A stretch of DNA of 64,000 nucleotides from Pycnopodia helianthoides (Eukaryota; Echinodermata; Asteroidea; Forcipulatida; Asteriidae), in assembly GCA_032158295.1 (NCBI GenBank), contig CM063246.1:10107608-10171607 (forward strand), written 5' to 3'. Each line of letters opens with the position of its first letter. Positions within the stretch are counted from its first letter, which is position 1. Shown here piece after piece: positions 26,101-38,100 of this stretch. The translations under genes and the position numbers were made by a program. The notes under the pieces are model-generated. The model saw only the letters and a program-made list of their open reading frames with translations. It did no database searches and had not been told where the DNA came from.

Positions 26101-29100
26101 TCTCTCCCCTGTCCCCCGTCCCCCCGCTCAATGTTGTCTGGAACGCAGAAGACCGTGCAACAATGTGATTCAACATTGAAAGGGGGCAGGGGGGCCCAAC
26201 GAGATATGGCCTGGATTGTAGACACATGTAGAACAAAGTTTTGAACAGTTTCAACGATAAAGTTTAGAAGGGCTGATGAAGACTACATGTAGCTGTTTAG
26301 AACTGGGTTGCTATAAAATAAGCAAGTTTAGCATTCGTAGCCATGTGCGTGTTGGCGCGCAAGCATGCGTTTTGGCGTGCAAGCTTACGTGAGCGCTAAT
26401 AAGGTGTAACGCAATCAATAAATACAGTAGGCCTATTCAATGTAAAATCTATTGGTACCTGCTAAGCGTAGCTGCGAAGTGTCCCAAGCCTCCTATGTTT
26501 ATCAATATAGGACTCCTACATGTATATTAATTTTGGATTGTTGGAAACGGTATCTAATGGCAAAATAAAGTATGACACGTGACACGTGTTCCACCAATCA
26601 AACATTGTCAAATAACAAGGATCTATAGATACTATGTAAGTGCAGTATGTATTTTCAACCATAAAAAAAATAAAACCCACAATTTTCTGAGAAATTTCAG
26701 ACTTAAATTTGAATTCAGACTTTTTCAATGTTTGAAATGCTTCGTTGTTCTTAAGGCAAGGGAGTTCTCTTCTCTTTGACATGTTTGGGGGAAATTTACA
26801 TTTGCACTGGGACATTTCAAAGGGCACCAAGGCAGTGACCACCAGGGGAATGGAGTTGATTGCCTCTGTTGCCCCTGTGTGAAGTATCAAGCCTGAACCA
26901 AAATAGCAGTTATTTTCTTCAGATATAGAATTGAAGAGGCATGCCCTTTGACTATACATGTACTTCTGTGGAATGTTCCGAGGAGCAGGGGCTGCCAAAA
27001 GGTGGAAGTGCCAACATCTCAACCTATAATTTGGATTCCAGGTTCAGACCTTTGGTCAGCAATGACTCTCAGTCTAAGCCCTGTATAATTGCCCAGCTCT
27101 GTTGAATGCATATTTCATTATTGCTGTAAGTGACCGGGGAGATGTTTTACATAATGTTGCAATGGCAACCATGCAACGACTAGTGGCTGTACAGGCCATT
27201 GTCCATTCACAAAAGCACCGAGTATATTGATGAGGAGGGCAAAACTAAAATTGAATTAAATTTTCATTATCATCATTGCAATAATAAATTGTAATCAGAC
27301 GTGGAAATAAATTGTGAGACAATTTTTTTAATTTAACAGAAGTAGTTTTAAAGGCAAAGTACATTGTATACCTTTGGTTTTGTGGAACCCCTCAGTTTTT
27401 TAAATCGTATATAAATGTGGAAAATATACAATAAAACTAAACTGTGAAAGTTTATTTGAAAAGATGGTAGAGTTTTTGGGATTACACAAACAATCCGGAG
27501 CAATATGTCCACGTAGATAGTGCACGTAAAAGAACCAAGAACATTTAGTGTGGAAGAGTAGGGGTTAACTAACCCCGGTGTTTCTGGTTCACACAGCAAG
27601 CACACTTGTTTACAGGTTTCCTCAGGCTTGTGAGCTACAGTAATTTTAAAAGTTCACTTATGAGGCATCCTTGGTTTCATTACCAGATGATAATAATAGT
27701 GGTAATAATAATAATAATAACTAAACTGCAAAAGAACATGTACATGTACCACAACCAGTGTTTCATCTGGCTGATTGCCATTTGGGCACTCCCTTTACGG
27801 TTGCTTTTAATATTTTGTATTTCAGCGTTTCTTTGTGGTTTTGTAATTTTTTGCCTGTTTGTAGTTGAGGGTTTTCTGTGTGTATTTTTTTTTGTTATTG
27901 CCTGAATTTAAAAATTAGATAAATAAATATAAAGAAATGAATGAATAAATGAACTGAGCGAGGTGATAACAATTCAAATGGGTGTTTGAAACAAAATTGT
28001 GTGCCATTTTCAAACCATGACAAGAATGTAGCACTCCCACAAATGCACAATGAAGTCATTAACATCCAAATTGTGAGTTCATGACACAAAGAGGTTAAAG
28101 AAGAGCTCTGAAACGACCCCAAAATTTGTTTTGTAAGTGTACTAATGGGTCATCTTTCACTTCATATTTTTGGGCAACATAAGTAGGTGCTAAATCAAAA
28201 GTATGTAATGCGGTTTCATCCAAAATTTAACTACATTATGTGTTGCTTAATTCTTGTAATTTTTTACTCCTTCTAAAATTTGCAGTTCTATGCACCATGG
28301 TGTGGTCACTGTCAAAAGCTAGCCCCGGTCTGGGGGGAGGTAGGGTCCAAACTGGCGAAAAGCAACCCAGTATACGAGTGGGCAAGCTGGACGGCACACG
28401 ATTCTCAAGTAAGTCAAAATGTAGTCTTCAGCAGGAATGAAACAATTAGCAGGAACCACAGCTGCCAACTCTCCCCGATTCTGCAAGAAAATCCTTGAAA
28501 ACCAATTTTCCATGTTCGATTAACAAATTTGAAAATTTCCCAGATTTTACAAACTTTTTTCCCTATTATGTTTGATGTAATTCTAAATACTTCCCTGATT
28601 GTTGTTCAAAATCTTCCTGATTGCAAGATGCATATTTTGGCAGCACTGCAGGAACCAGTTTCAAACGATAATAATAAAAACCATTCTTATTAACCCTTTG
28701 CACGGACATCACGTGCGGCTTCTGTCCGCCCACGGTCTGCCAACATAACGGCAGTGGATACTTTTGGTAATTACTCAAGAAATACGTTACCATTAAAACT
28801 TACTTGGTAAGGAGCACCTGAGAGCTGCTGATATTATAAAACAATGTGAGAAACGACGCCCTCTGAAGTGATGTAGTTTTTGAGAAAGAGGTAATTTCTC
28901 ACTAAAATATTTGAATCTGAAAAAGGCTTCAGGCATAAAGCCTTTTTCAGGCATCTGAAAGCACACAATTCTGTGCAACAAGGGTTTTTTCTTTCATTAT
29001 TCTCTTGCAGCTTTGATGACCAATTGAGCCCAAATTTGTACAGGTCTGTTATTTTATACACATGTTGGGATTCACCAAATGAGGATACAAGTCTTTGACA

Positions 29101-32100
29101 ATTACCGAAAGTATATCCTGCCTTTAAGTAAATAAGAAAAATTAATAAAATAAAATATATTGTTTTTGTGTCTTTTATTTTTTGTAGGTGTTATGAATAA
29201 CTTTGACGTAAGAGGGTTTCCTACAATAAAATTGTGAGTAGATATTTTCTGATGCTTTTAACAATCAGGACGCAAACTGGTAATATTTTTGTCATCATTT
29301 TGATGTTGATATTTGTATCTATGTGATCATTTTGAGTTTTATGAGCATAGTCTCTGAAAAAAACAAGTGAACTTGTAAGTAGCCAAGTATTATATTTTTG
29401 AGTTTTCTATATGGATGGCATAGTGGTGTCAATGCATAAGGTCTATACCTTTGTATATATACAGGCAATCCATTTCAGGTCACTTTGGTACTTCGTAGCT
29501 CGCAGGCTTCAACTTGCGTCCCGCTCGCCTTTTGTTTAGTCGCGCCAACATCAAAATGAATGCTGGATGTTAAAAGTTAAAAGTGGTTAAAAGCACCAGA
29601 CTCAAGCTCCGGTGTTTCTGATCAGCGTAGTGTGGGTTCGAGTCCTGGTCGTGGCACTTGTGTGTCCTTGAGCAAGATAATTTACCATTATTTTTTGCTA
29701 TGTCCTTTGGATGGGACGTAAAGCCGTAGGTCCCGTGTTATGTGTAATGCACCTAAAAGAACCCAGTTACACTTATCGCGAAGAGAAGGGGTTTGCCCAT
29801 GGTGTTACTGGCAGTGGCTGCTGAATGCGCCGCAGCAACTACAGTAAACCACACCTTCAAAACTTGATTAAAGACTTACCTATTTAATTCTACTTCATGA
29901 TTGCTTTCTTTGGTGTTTATAAGCTATTGTTATCTATAATCTTTTGTAAAGTGCTTAGAAACACTTTGTATGAAGTGCTATATAAATGATGTTTATTATT
30001 ATTTTCTTATTATTATTGTTAGAAGTCGCTACATAAATATTTCCTGATGATTAAAACAAGTTTTGGAGTGCTTTGATATGCCCCTAGGGGTGTGATAAAG
30101 GCTATATAAGAACCCAGTACAGTTATTAATTGCAGGAAAACAGTGACACAGGACATCCACTATGGATTGGTGTAGAAGACAAATTACTGACGACAGTAAC
30201 TTCAAAAATGCACTCTCTCTTTTCTCCCCTTCCATTCATTTGATTGTTTGTGGCCATTGCTGTTTCTTGTTTCAGTTTACACGGAGATAAAGATCTCACT
30301 CACAAAGGAGGCAGAACAATTAAAGATATCATAGATTTTGCAGTAAAGGCGAACGGGTAAGAACCACCTAAAGCATACACCATTGAGCTGTTTGATTAAT
30401 TAATCTTATTTTTGTTTTTTATCTCGTTTTATCTTGTCTCATCTGAGTCTATTGTATCATTAGCTGCTTCATCTTTTATTACAATTCGTCCTCTCTTGAA
30501 CTCAGTTATGAACAATCTTTTTTCTTGAGAGAGAGTGGCTTTGAGATGAATGGGTTATTGTTGGAAAAAAACCAGGGTCAGATTAAATGTTCCGTAGGCC
30601 CAAGGCACTAGTGTTCCGTAGGCCCAAGGCACTAGTGTTCCGTAGGCCCAAGGCACTAGTGTTCCGTAGGCCCAAGGCACTAGTGTTCCGTAGGCCCAAG
30701 GCACTAGTGTTCCGTAGGCCCAAGGCACTAGTGTTCCGTAGGCCCAAGGCACTAGTGTTCCGTAGGCCCAAGGCACCAGTGTTCCGTAGGCCCAAGGCAC
30801 CAGTGTTCCGTAGGCCCAAGGCACTAGTGTTCCGTAGGCCCAAGGCACTAGTGTTCCGTAGGCCCAAGGCACTAGTGTTCCGTAGGCCCAAGGCACTAGT
30901 GTTCCGTAGGCCCAAGGCACTAGTGTTCCATAGGCCCAAGGCACTAGTGTTCCGTAGGCCCAAGGCACAGTGTTCGTAGGCCCAAGGCACCAGTGTTCCC
31001 TAGGCCCAAGGCACCAGTGTTCCGTAGGCCCAAGGCACCAGTGTTCCGTAGGCCCAAGGCACCAGTGTTCCGTAGGCCCAAGGCACCAGTGTTCCGTAGG
31101 CCCAAGGCACCAGTGTTCCAAAGGCCCTAGTAATAGCAACCGGTTGGTAATAGGATGGATATTCAACAATTCCTATGCTTCATGGTTTTAAGACGCCCCA
31201 ATTGTGTTAGTCACAAACAACCACCTCCTCGCCAACAGATGGCGCTATCATCCTAATGTTTCACTGTGTGATGTCAAATCCGAATTGGCAGCTGACACAG
31301 AAATCCAGCCGTAGCTGTAGCCGACATTTGGCACGCGGCCTAACAAACTCTTCTTTGAAAAGGGGTGGCACTGAGAAAAGTTTAAATTTGTGACCTTAAA
31401 TGCTCAACCAGACACATGTGTTTGACCAAGTTTTGAGATACAGACCTCTAAAAATGAGAAGGAGGCTGTGTGCCTAACACCGGCCTAAAGCAATGGTGCC
31501 TTGGGCCTGTGGAGCACTGGTTCCTAGCACCCCCCCCCCCTCCAATGTATACTTGCAAAGTCCTTTACAACAGGAAATACGCACTTCAAGAGTTTGACCA
31601 AAGCTTGAGTCAAACTCTTCTCTACTCTGATGTAACACCCCCTCCAAAGATCCTCTTTAGAACCTTCAGGCTGATTGCTTGCTCCTCTGGTTCCATCCCC
31701 CCGACCTAAATCCGACATTGTTCGATACAAGTTGACGGAGAACCAGAGGTCATCAGTGACAAGATGTGTTCGTGGCATGTCGTGGCCGAGCGGTCAAGCG
31801 CACTGGACTCCAAGCTTTAGTGTTTTTGATCAGCAGAGTGTGGGTTCGGGTCTCGGTCCCTGGTGCCGACACTTGTGTCCTTAAGGAAGACACTTAACCA
31901 TTATTGCTTCGTCTTTCGGATGGGACATAAATAAAGCCTTAGGTCTGGCGGTGTGTTGTGTAATGCATGTAAAAGAACCAGTTGCACTTATCGCTAAGAG
32001 AAGGGGTTTTGCACCGGTGTTTCTGGCAGTGGCTGCTGAATGCGCCGCAGCACCTTGTAAACCATTAGAAGGTGCTACATAAGTGGGTCTCATAATTCAA

Positions 32101-35100
32101 AACATAGCTCTGCTTATCCTGTTGAAAAACAAATAATGAGCACTTTGATATGCCGCGAGGGTGTGATAAAGCGCTATATCAGAACCCAGTGTTATTATTG
32201 ATGTTTTAATAGATGTTAATTTTTGCATCGGTGATAAAGAATTTAATTTGGTTTTATCCTTACACCGATGTGTATAAAGCACATTAAGCACTGTATATTC
32301 AGTACTTTCCATAGCTCTGTGAAAAAAAAAATCCGCAGGCAAATAACTCGGGTGGGATTCGAACCCATGACCTTTCATTGCTAGAGCAGATGTCTTACCA
32401 CTAGACCACTGAGCTAGCCCGATGGCTAGAGGTAGTTCGAATCCTTTGCAGCGGGTACTGCAACGATTTAATAGATGTTTTTTTTTTTTTCTAGTGGTAA
32501 AATATCTGCTCTAGCAATGCAAAGGTTGTTGGTTCGAATCCCACCCGAGTGATTTGCCTTTGGATTTTTTTCACAGAGCTCGGGAAAGTACTGAGTATAC
32601 AGTGCTTAATACACATCGGTGTAAGTGTAGAACCAAATTAAATTATTGATGTTGTTCTGTATTTACTCAGGCCAGCGGTACGTAAGATGACCAAAACCAG
32701 TGAGTTCAAGCAAGCTCTCAAGGACCATAAAGCATTCTTTCTTCTGGTGACTGCGGAGCAGAATCCAGAGACCGATCTTTCTGTGAGTCAGAAGTTTTCC
32801 TTATTTATAACAAAATGAAAAAAAGTGAATAAAATAATAATGAAAAATTGCTGACGTTTCGACCCTTGCAGAGTCTTTCTCAAAGACAAAATGACAACAC
32901 AACACACATACATGTAGACAGGTATACTAGTGTAACAGAAGCAGTCAAGTGGAGATAAATGAAAAGAGAGAGAGAGGCAGAAAGCACACAGAAAAGAAAG
33001 GGATGAACAATGAAGAAGGAGACAAGAGGGGGGGGGGGGGGTAGAGGGAAGAAGGGGCTTGTTTGACCACAAGATATTGGAAACACAAAGGACAAAACCA
33101 AGGGTGGGAAGAGGGAGAAAATTAATTAATTAGTGAATGAGACAGACTAAAAAGAGGGATATCTGTGGGATAAAGGAGAAGGCAAAGACAAAAAGTTATT
33201 AGTCATTTCCTTCTTGGAGGCGCCTTATCCACAGTTTCTCCCTACTCAGACGAACAGTCTCTCTGTGGTTACCTAGTGCTTCAATGCCCTGTAAAATCAT
33301 GTCAGAAATGGAGTGATTAGGAAGGTTGAAGTGATGTCCTAGGGGCATTTGGGTGTTGACTACTTATAATAATTAGCTGTTGCAAAACTGCTTACCAACC
33401 AAACTTACCTATGGTATCGATGCATAAATGGTCAACTGCCTTACATTTCGATCTTAACAGAGTCTTTCTCAAAGGTTTAATAACAACACAGCATAACACA
33501 AAACATACAAGTATGTCAGTGTAACCAGAAGTAGTCAGGCCAAAAAAGGAGAAGCAGAAGATGAACAAAGAAATGTTTTTAGAAAGTAGACAAACATCAA
33601 CTGAAAACAAGAAAGTTAGAAGTTAGCTTACCAACCAAAAGGACCTATGGTGTATAGATGGATTGCAATACGCGTCATTGACTGCCATCGTTGATGTAAA
33701 ACAATGGAAAAGTGCATGCGTGTACGCGCTACGCACGACTCTCAGCCAATGATAGCTCTTCACGACGTGCACAATTCATCAAAGATGGCGGCCGATGACG
33801 CGTATTGCAATCCATTTATATGCAGAATTCAGTTAATGTCCTCGCATTTCAGCCTGAGTAGGGTCTCTCTAGAAGGGTTGACTGTGAGGCCATTAACATT
33901 TTTGCATTGTTCATTTGAAGGAAAAACACAAAAAAAAAAAGTTATGAAGCAAGTGATCTGGTAAATTATGATTTTTTCACTATGTTGCAAGTTGCAAAAA
34001 GCCGATGTAAAAAAGCTGATCTGGAATTTTTTAATGAATTGCTTTTCTGAATTGCTTTTCTGGAAGTCTAACTTTCACCTTTTTTTTACCGATAGTAACA
34101 AGAACAGCAAAGATCTATTACCTGAATGATGAGACACTAGAACATGTCCAGAAAAGATGCTTTGCTTGGAATCAATATACGAGTTAGATTTGAAAATGTT
34201 GGTACAATGACTTGCTTAGTCACAAGTTACAGGTTAAATTTGAATTCCTCAGACTAGAGAGACAGTTGCTGTGTCAAATGGTTTGGGGCAAGCTTTTGCG
34301 TAGTGAAGTAAGAGAAGGTGAACACCCATACATAGTTCTGAACCATTTCAAGAGTATTTTCTAGAATTTTTATAAATATAGAATTTAAAAGAAGATTTGA
34401 TTTCATTTTCAAAAAGTGCTCAATTCACGCGAGACTTTCACACCCATTGGGCATCCAATTATGTATTTCCGTCTTTCCTTTTTCAGAAATTATACAGCAC
34501 GATTGCAGAAGCAAAAATCCTTGAGAGTTTTTATCACCAAGGGTCAAATAACGTATTACCGGCTGACAAGAAGGTTGATGAGAAAGACTTACCCGCGCTG
34601 ATTGTGTGTAAGGACAAGAAGCACTACAAGTATGAAGGTAGGATTGACATCATCTGTTTGTTCATCTCTCTGTTTGATTACTTCACAGTTAAAAAACGCA
34701 CTCAACAAAAGTTCATAATATATCTTATTCTGCTTGCCTTATTGTCCCCATATATTTTCCTTGTATTTTTTTAACGTGCTTGCTTAACCGTGCAACTATT
34801 TGTTATTTTAAGGCCATTGCCCAATAGGATAATACTTCCTTTTTGTATAAATTTTTTTTCTTCTATCTATTCTACTTTTAAAATCTATTTTGTATAAAAC
34901 TCTTGTTGTATTTTAAACACAATTCAGTCTTTGGCTGCAATGTTTGAATGTTTTTAATAAACCAACAATAATAATAATAATAATAATAAAATAAACTGAT
35001 AAGGATTTCTCTGTATGTTAGAAGCAAGTATAAAGGTATGATTGACATTCATCTGTTTGTTTGTCTCTCTGTTTGATTACCTCTCTGTTATAAAAGAAAC

Positions 35101-38100
35101 TGATCAGGTTCTCTGTATGTTAGGGAGAGTCCAGGCTTGATAGACTTCTCACTTTAGTCTGCTTTCCGATTTTGTTTTGCCCTTGGAAAAAATCAGAAAA
35201 ATTGTGATTTAGATAGCCTGAAGAGTGTTTTAAAGTCAACACCATTTGGTGTACATCAGAGCTGTCAGCATTTGCATCTTGCAATAAGGTAGATACTGTA
35301 CACCAATCAGGGAGATATTTAGAATTACACTCAACATAATAGGGATGAAGAATAGTATTTGGTTTTACCCATACACCGATGTATACTCTTTACCTTCCCA
35401 AGTCCTGTGTGAAAAAAATCCACAGGCATACTTAATACTTGGATGTGATTCAAACCCACAAACTTTACCATTCTAGAGCAGATGTCTTACCACTAGACCA
35501 CCGAGATTGCCCGGTAGCTAGCGGCAGTTCAAATCCTGCTTCACCAATCATAGGAAATGAAAGTTCAATTTTGTATATACTTACCATAAGCAAGGATATC
35601 TGCCGAAACAGAAGGTGTAATTTCATCGACTGTTTTAGATAGTACTGAAAACTTTTTAACCAGAAATTATTGATTGTTGATGTTATTTCTTCTTAGCTCC
35701 TGAAGGAGGAGTGACTGAGGATAGTGTTAAGACATGGATAATGAATGAGAGGTTCCAGGCATTCCCTCTGATTGAGAACAACAACATTAACCTCCTTGCA
35801 CAATTAGGTATGTAATAACAGGCGATCCCTTCTGCAAAAGGATTGTACGGTCAGCATTGTTGAAAACTGACAATAAGGAGGCTTGAATGCACCTTATTTT
35901 TTTTAAATGCAGGAGGGCATGTGTGAACCAGGGTCAAATTTCATAGAGCTGCTTAAGCACAAAAAGTAGCTAAGCGCGACAAAATTATGCTTACCAGAAT
36001 AAGGTTACCAGCCAAACTACCATGTCACATGTACAATTTGTGGCTAGTATCCAATCCTGCTCATTTCTGCTAAGCAGATGATTTTTGAGCAATATTTTCT
36101 GCTTAAGCAGCTCTATGAAATAGGGCTCTGGTTGTCTTTTTGCGTAGACCATGTTATGTGTGAGATCAGATGTTTACAAAAGAGCCGAAGAGCCTGGACT
36201 TCCTGCAGGCATGATTTGTACACAGCCCAATGGAAGAAGACATAAAATCTTGCAAGTCCAAGTGTTCCGAGATTCCAGCATATAATGGCAGATTATCGGC
36301 CGTGGCTTACGGCTGAGGTGCGATTCACGGTGAATGCATGCTCATATTTTCTCACTCGGGAACAACAAATCCAGGTGCTTATTATGAGAACCATTGTTGT
36401 CTTTCCCGTGTCAAGTCATTGACGTAAATCCACTGTAAAGCCATGCCCACTTTAAACTGGCTCTAACGATTACCAGAAACCTATAGGAATCGCATTGGGC
36501 TAATTTTTTTTGTGAGGATTTATTTAAGAAAGGTTTAATAATTGGACCTCACTTTTACATACATTTCTCAAAGACTCAAGGTCTTCTCAGAATTAAAAGT
36601 GTCTGTGATAAGAAATGCGTTTGAACGATGAAATGGGTGATTTTTGGTAAAATACATACAACTGTATATCTTTGTTCGGTGGTGCCAGTCAGAAGCCATA
36701 CAACCGTTAACTGCCGTGTGGCCAGGAATTGACAAACTAGGGAGACCGCCAACATAGGGCTAGATAGCTCAGTTGGCACGTTAATTTCTTTGTTCAACCC
36801 CAAGTTTTTAATTTGTTGGACTTTTGGGTATTCTTGAACTCTTCTTTCCACAGTTCAATTGTTGTATTTTTTGTCTACAGATAAATTCTTGGTGTTGGCT
36901 TTAGTCAACCCTAGCATAGACAATCACAAGAAGCATCCTCATTACAAAATGAAGGACACTGTACGGAAAGTGGCTCTGGAGTACAGGCAGCAGTTCCATG
37001 AGTGAGTCTCCTCTCCCAAGGGTTGTCATTAAAGAGCGGCTCCAAGGTCAAACTCAGTCTTGTAATATACTCATTTTCCAATAGATAAAGTTCTCATGAA
37101 AGTGGGAAAAATTGCAAGTCTTTAACCTCACATTAAAATGGTGTAAAATGGCATTTTATTTGATACTCTTTCAGAGCGAAATTTTAAACACCGGTCATCG
37201 GTCAGAAAAAAACAAATGGGTCTGTACATTCCAAAGAGAGTTTTTGGCACAAGTCCAAAGGTCAAACTCAATGCTGTTTTTATTGAATATCATAAATATT
37301 AAGGAATGAACTAAAAATTTTCTTTACAAAAATGTACAGACCATATATTTGCCATGTTAATCCGGAGGGGGTTGGTTCAAATTTTGCTCTAGCCAAATTG
37401 ATTTTGTTCAACTCCAAATTATTTAAAATTTACCCAGTCAGTTTCCCTTGTGGTTTATTACTTGATACTATATATTTAATATGTGATGTCATCAAATATT
37501 TTTGGATTTTGACAAAAATTACACTTGAAGGGTATAAAACATAGTGGTATTCTACACCAATTCTAACCTGGGGTTTAGAGAGTAATTGGTTTTTTTTCCC
37601 ATTTTATTAAGAACCCTTTCTTTTGGAAAATGGGTAGATCACAAAACTGAACTTGACCTTGGAGCCCCTCTTTAATAAACGCTTACAGTGGCACTTTACC
37701 TTGTCATGTATTTCTTGTTGTAGTCATGTACTCTGGGCCCAATTTAATAAACACTGTAAGCAGAATTTCCCAGCTTACGGAGCGGCCATTAGCAGAATTG
37801 CTATTCATAAACACTGCTAACTGTAAGCACGGCAAAAGGCACACCAGCTTGCCGGTGGTTCAACTTTACAATGTGAACACACACACGCATTGTCAAAATC
37901 GTCTTGATCAATTTATGAAATACACTTTTGCTTTTCATTATTTCTTCGCATGATTGTTTGATGTACCTCTTGGCTGTCTAGAAACATTACAACGCTTGAC
38001 ACTGCTCAAAGCCAAAACCCAAGTTCTTATAAATGGTGCAAATTTCCTGTTTTCAATGTACAGACCCCTTTGTTTTTTCTGTCCAATGACAGCATTTTTC

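Larger units (their letters stand above)
23943..26219. mobile_element. Composite Tc1/mariner-type element with TA borders
   Basis: Outer ends are inverted (CAATCCCGGCC ... GGCCTGGATTG) and bordered on each side by TA (23942-23943, 26219-26220), the target duplication of Tc1/mariner elements. Two nearly identical 206-bp direct repeats (23943-24148 and 26014-26219) each have their own inverted ends. Just inside them, long inverted arms share taaggctttaaaa and gactatgaatgtcc. A partial third copy of the 206-bp unit starts at 25773. The centre holds a truncated transposase on the minus strand. Confidence 0.75.
21850..28285. other. TMX3 intron 3 (6.4 kb), host of the composite Tc1 element
   Basis: Holds a TTAA-bordered element (21869-22524), a 95-bp hairpin (22726-22821), a 32-bp direct duplication (23369-23432), the composite Tc1/mariner region (23943-26219), a partial MITE of the TTAA family (27347-27480) and fragments near 26770-26880 and 27555-27640 shared with other introns. 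I see no additional gene. Confidence 0.6.
30357..32671. other. TMX3 intron 6: minisatellite and SINEs
   Basis: Holds a 24-bp minisatellite (30589-31127), a single inverted unit of it near 31492-31530, a tRNA-derived SINE (31779-32075) and an inverted SINE pair (32258-32630) that ends about 40 bases before exon 7. The segment 31150-31480 shows nothing recognisable. Confidence 0.6.

Noticed and set aside
26516..27022. 168-residue minus-strand frame
   Set aside because: It overlaps a fragment shared with repeats near 52318 and 54795, has no recognisable domain, and has no convincing splice context.
30555..31169. Long open frames on both strands with eight-residue repeats
   Set aside because: They are produced by a 24-bp minisatellite whose period is a multiple of three and whose unit lacks stops. 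There is no splice or family support, and the region lies inside a TMX3 intron.
31779..31862. Possible class II (Ser/Leu) tRNA
   Set aside because: The A-box region is convincing, but the anticodon arm is not, and it continues into a repeat tail shared with other SINE copies.
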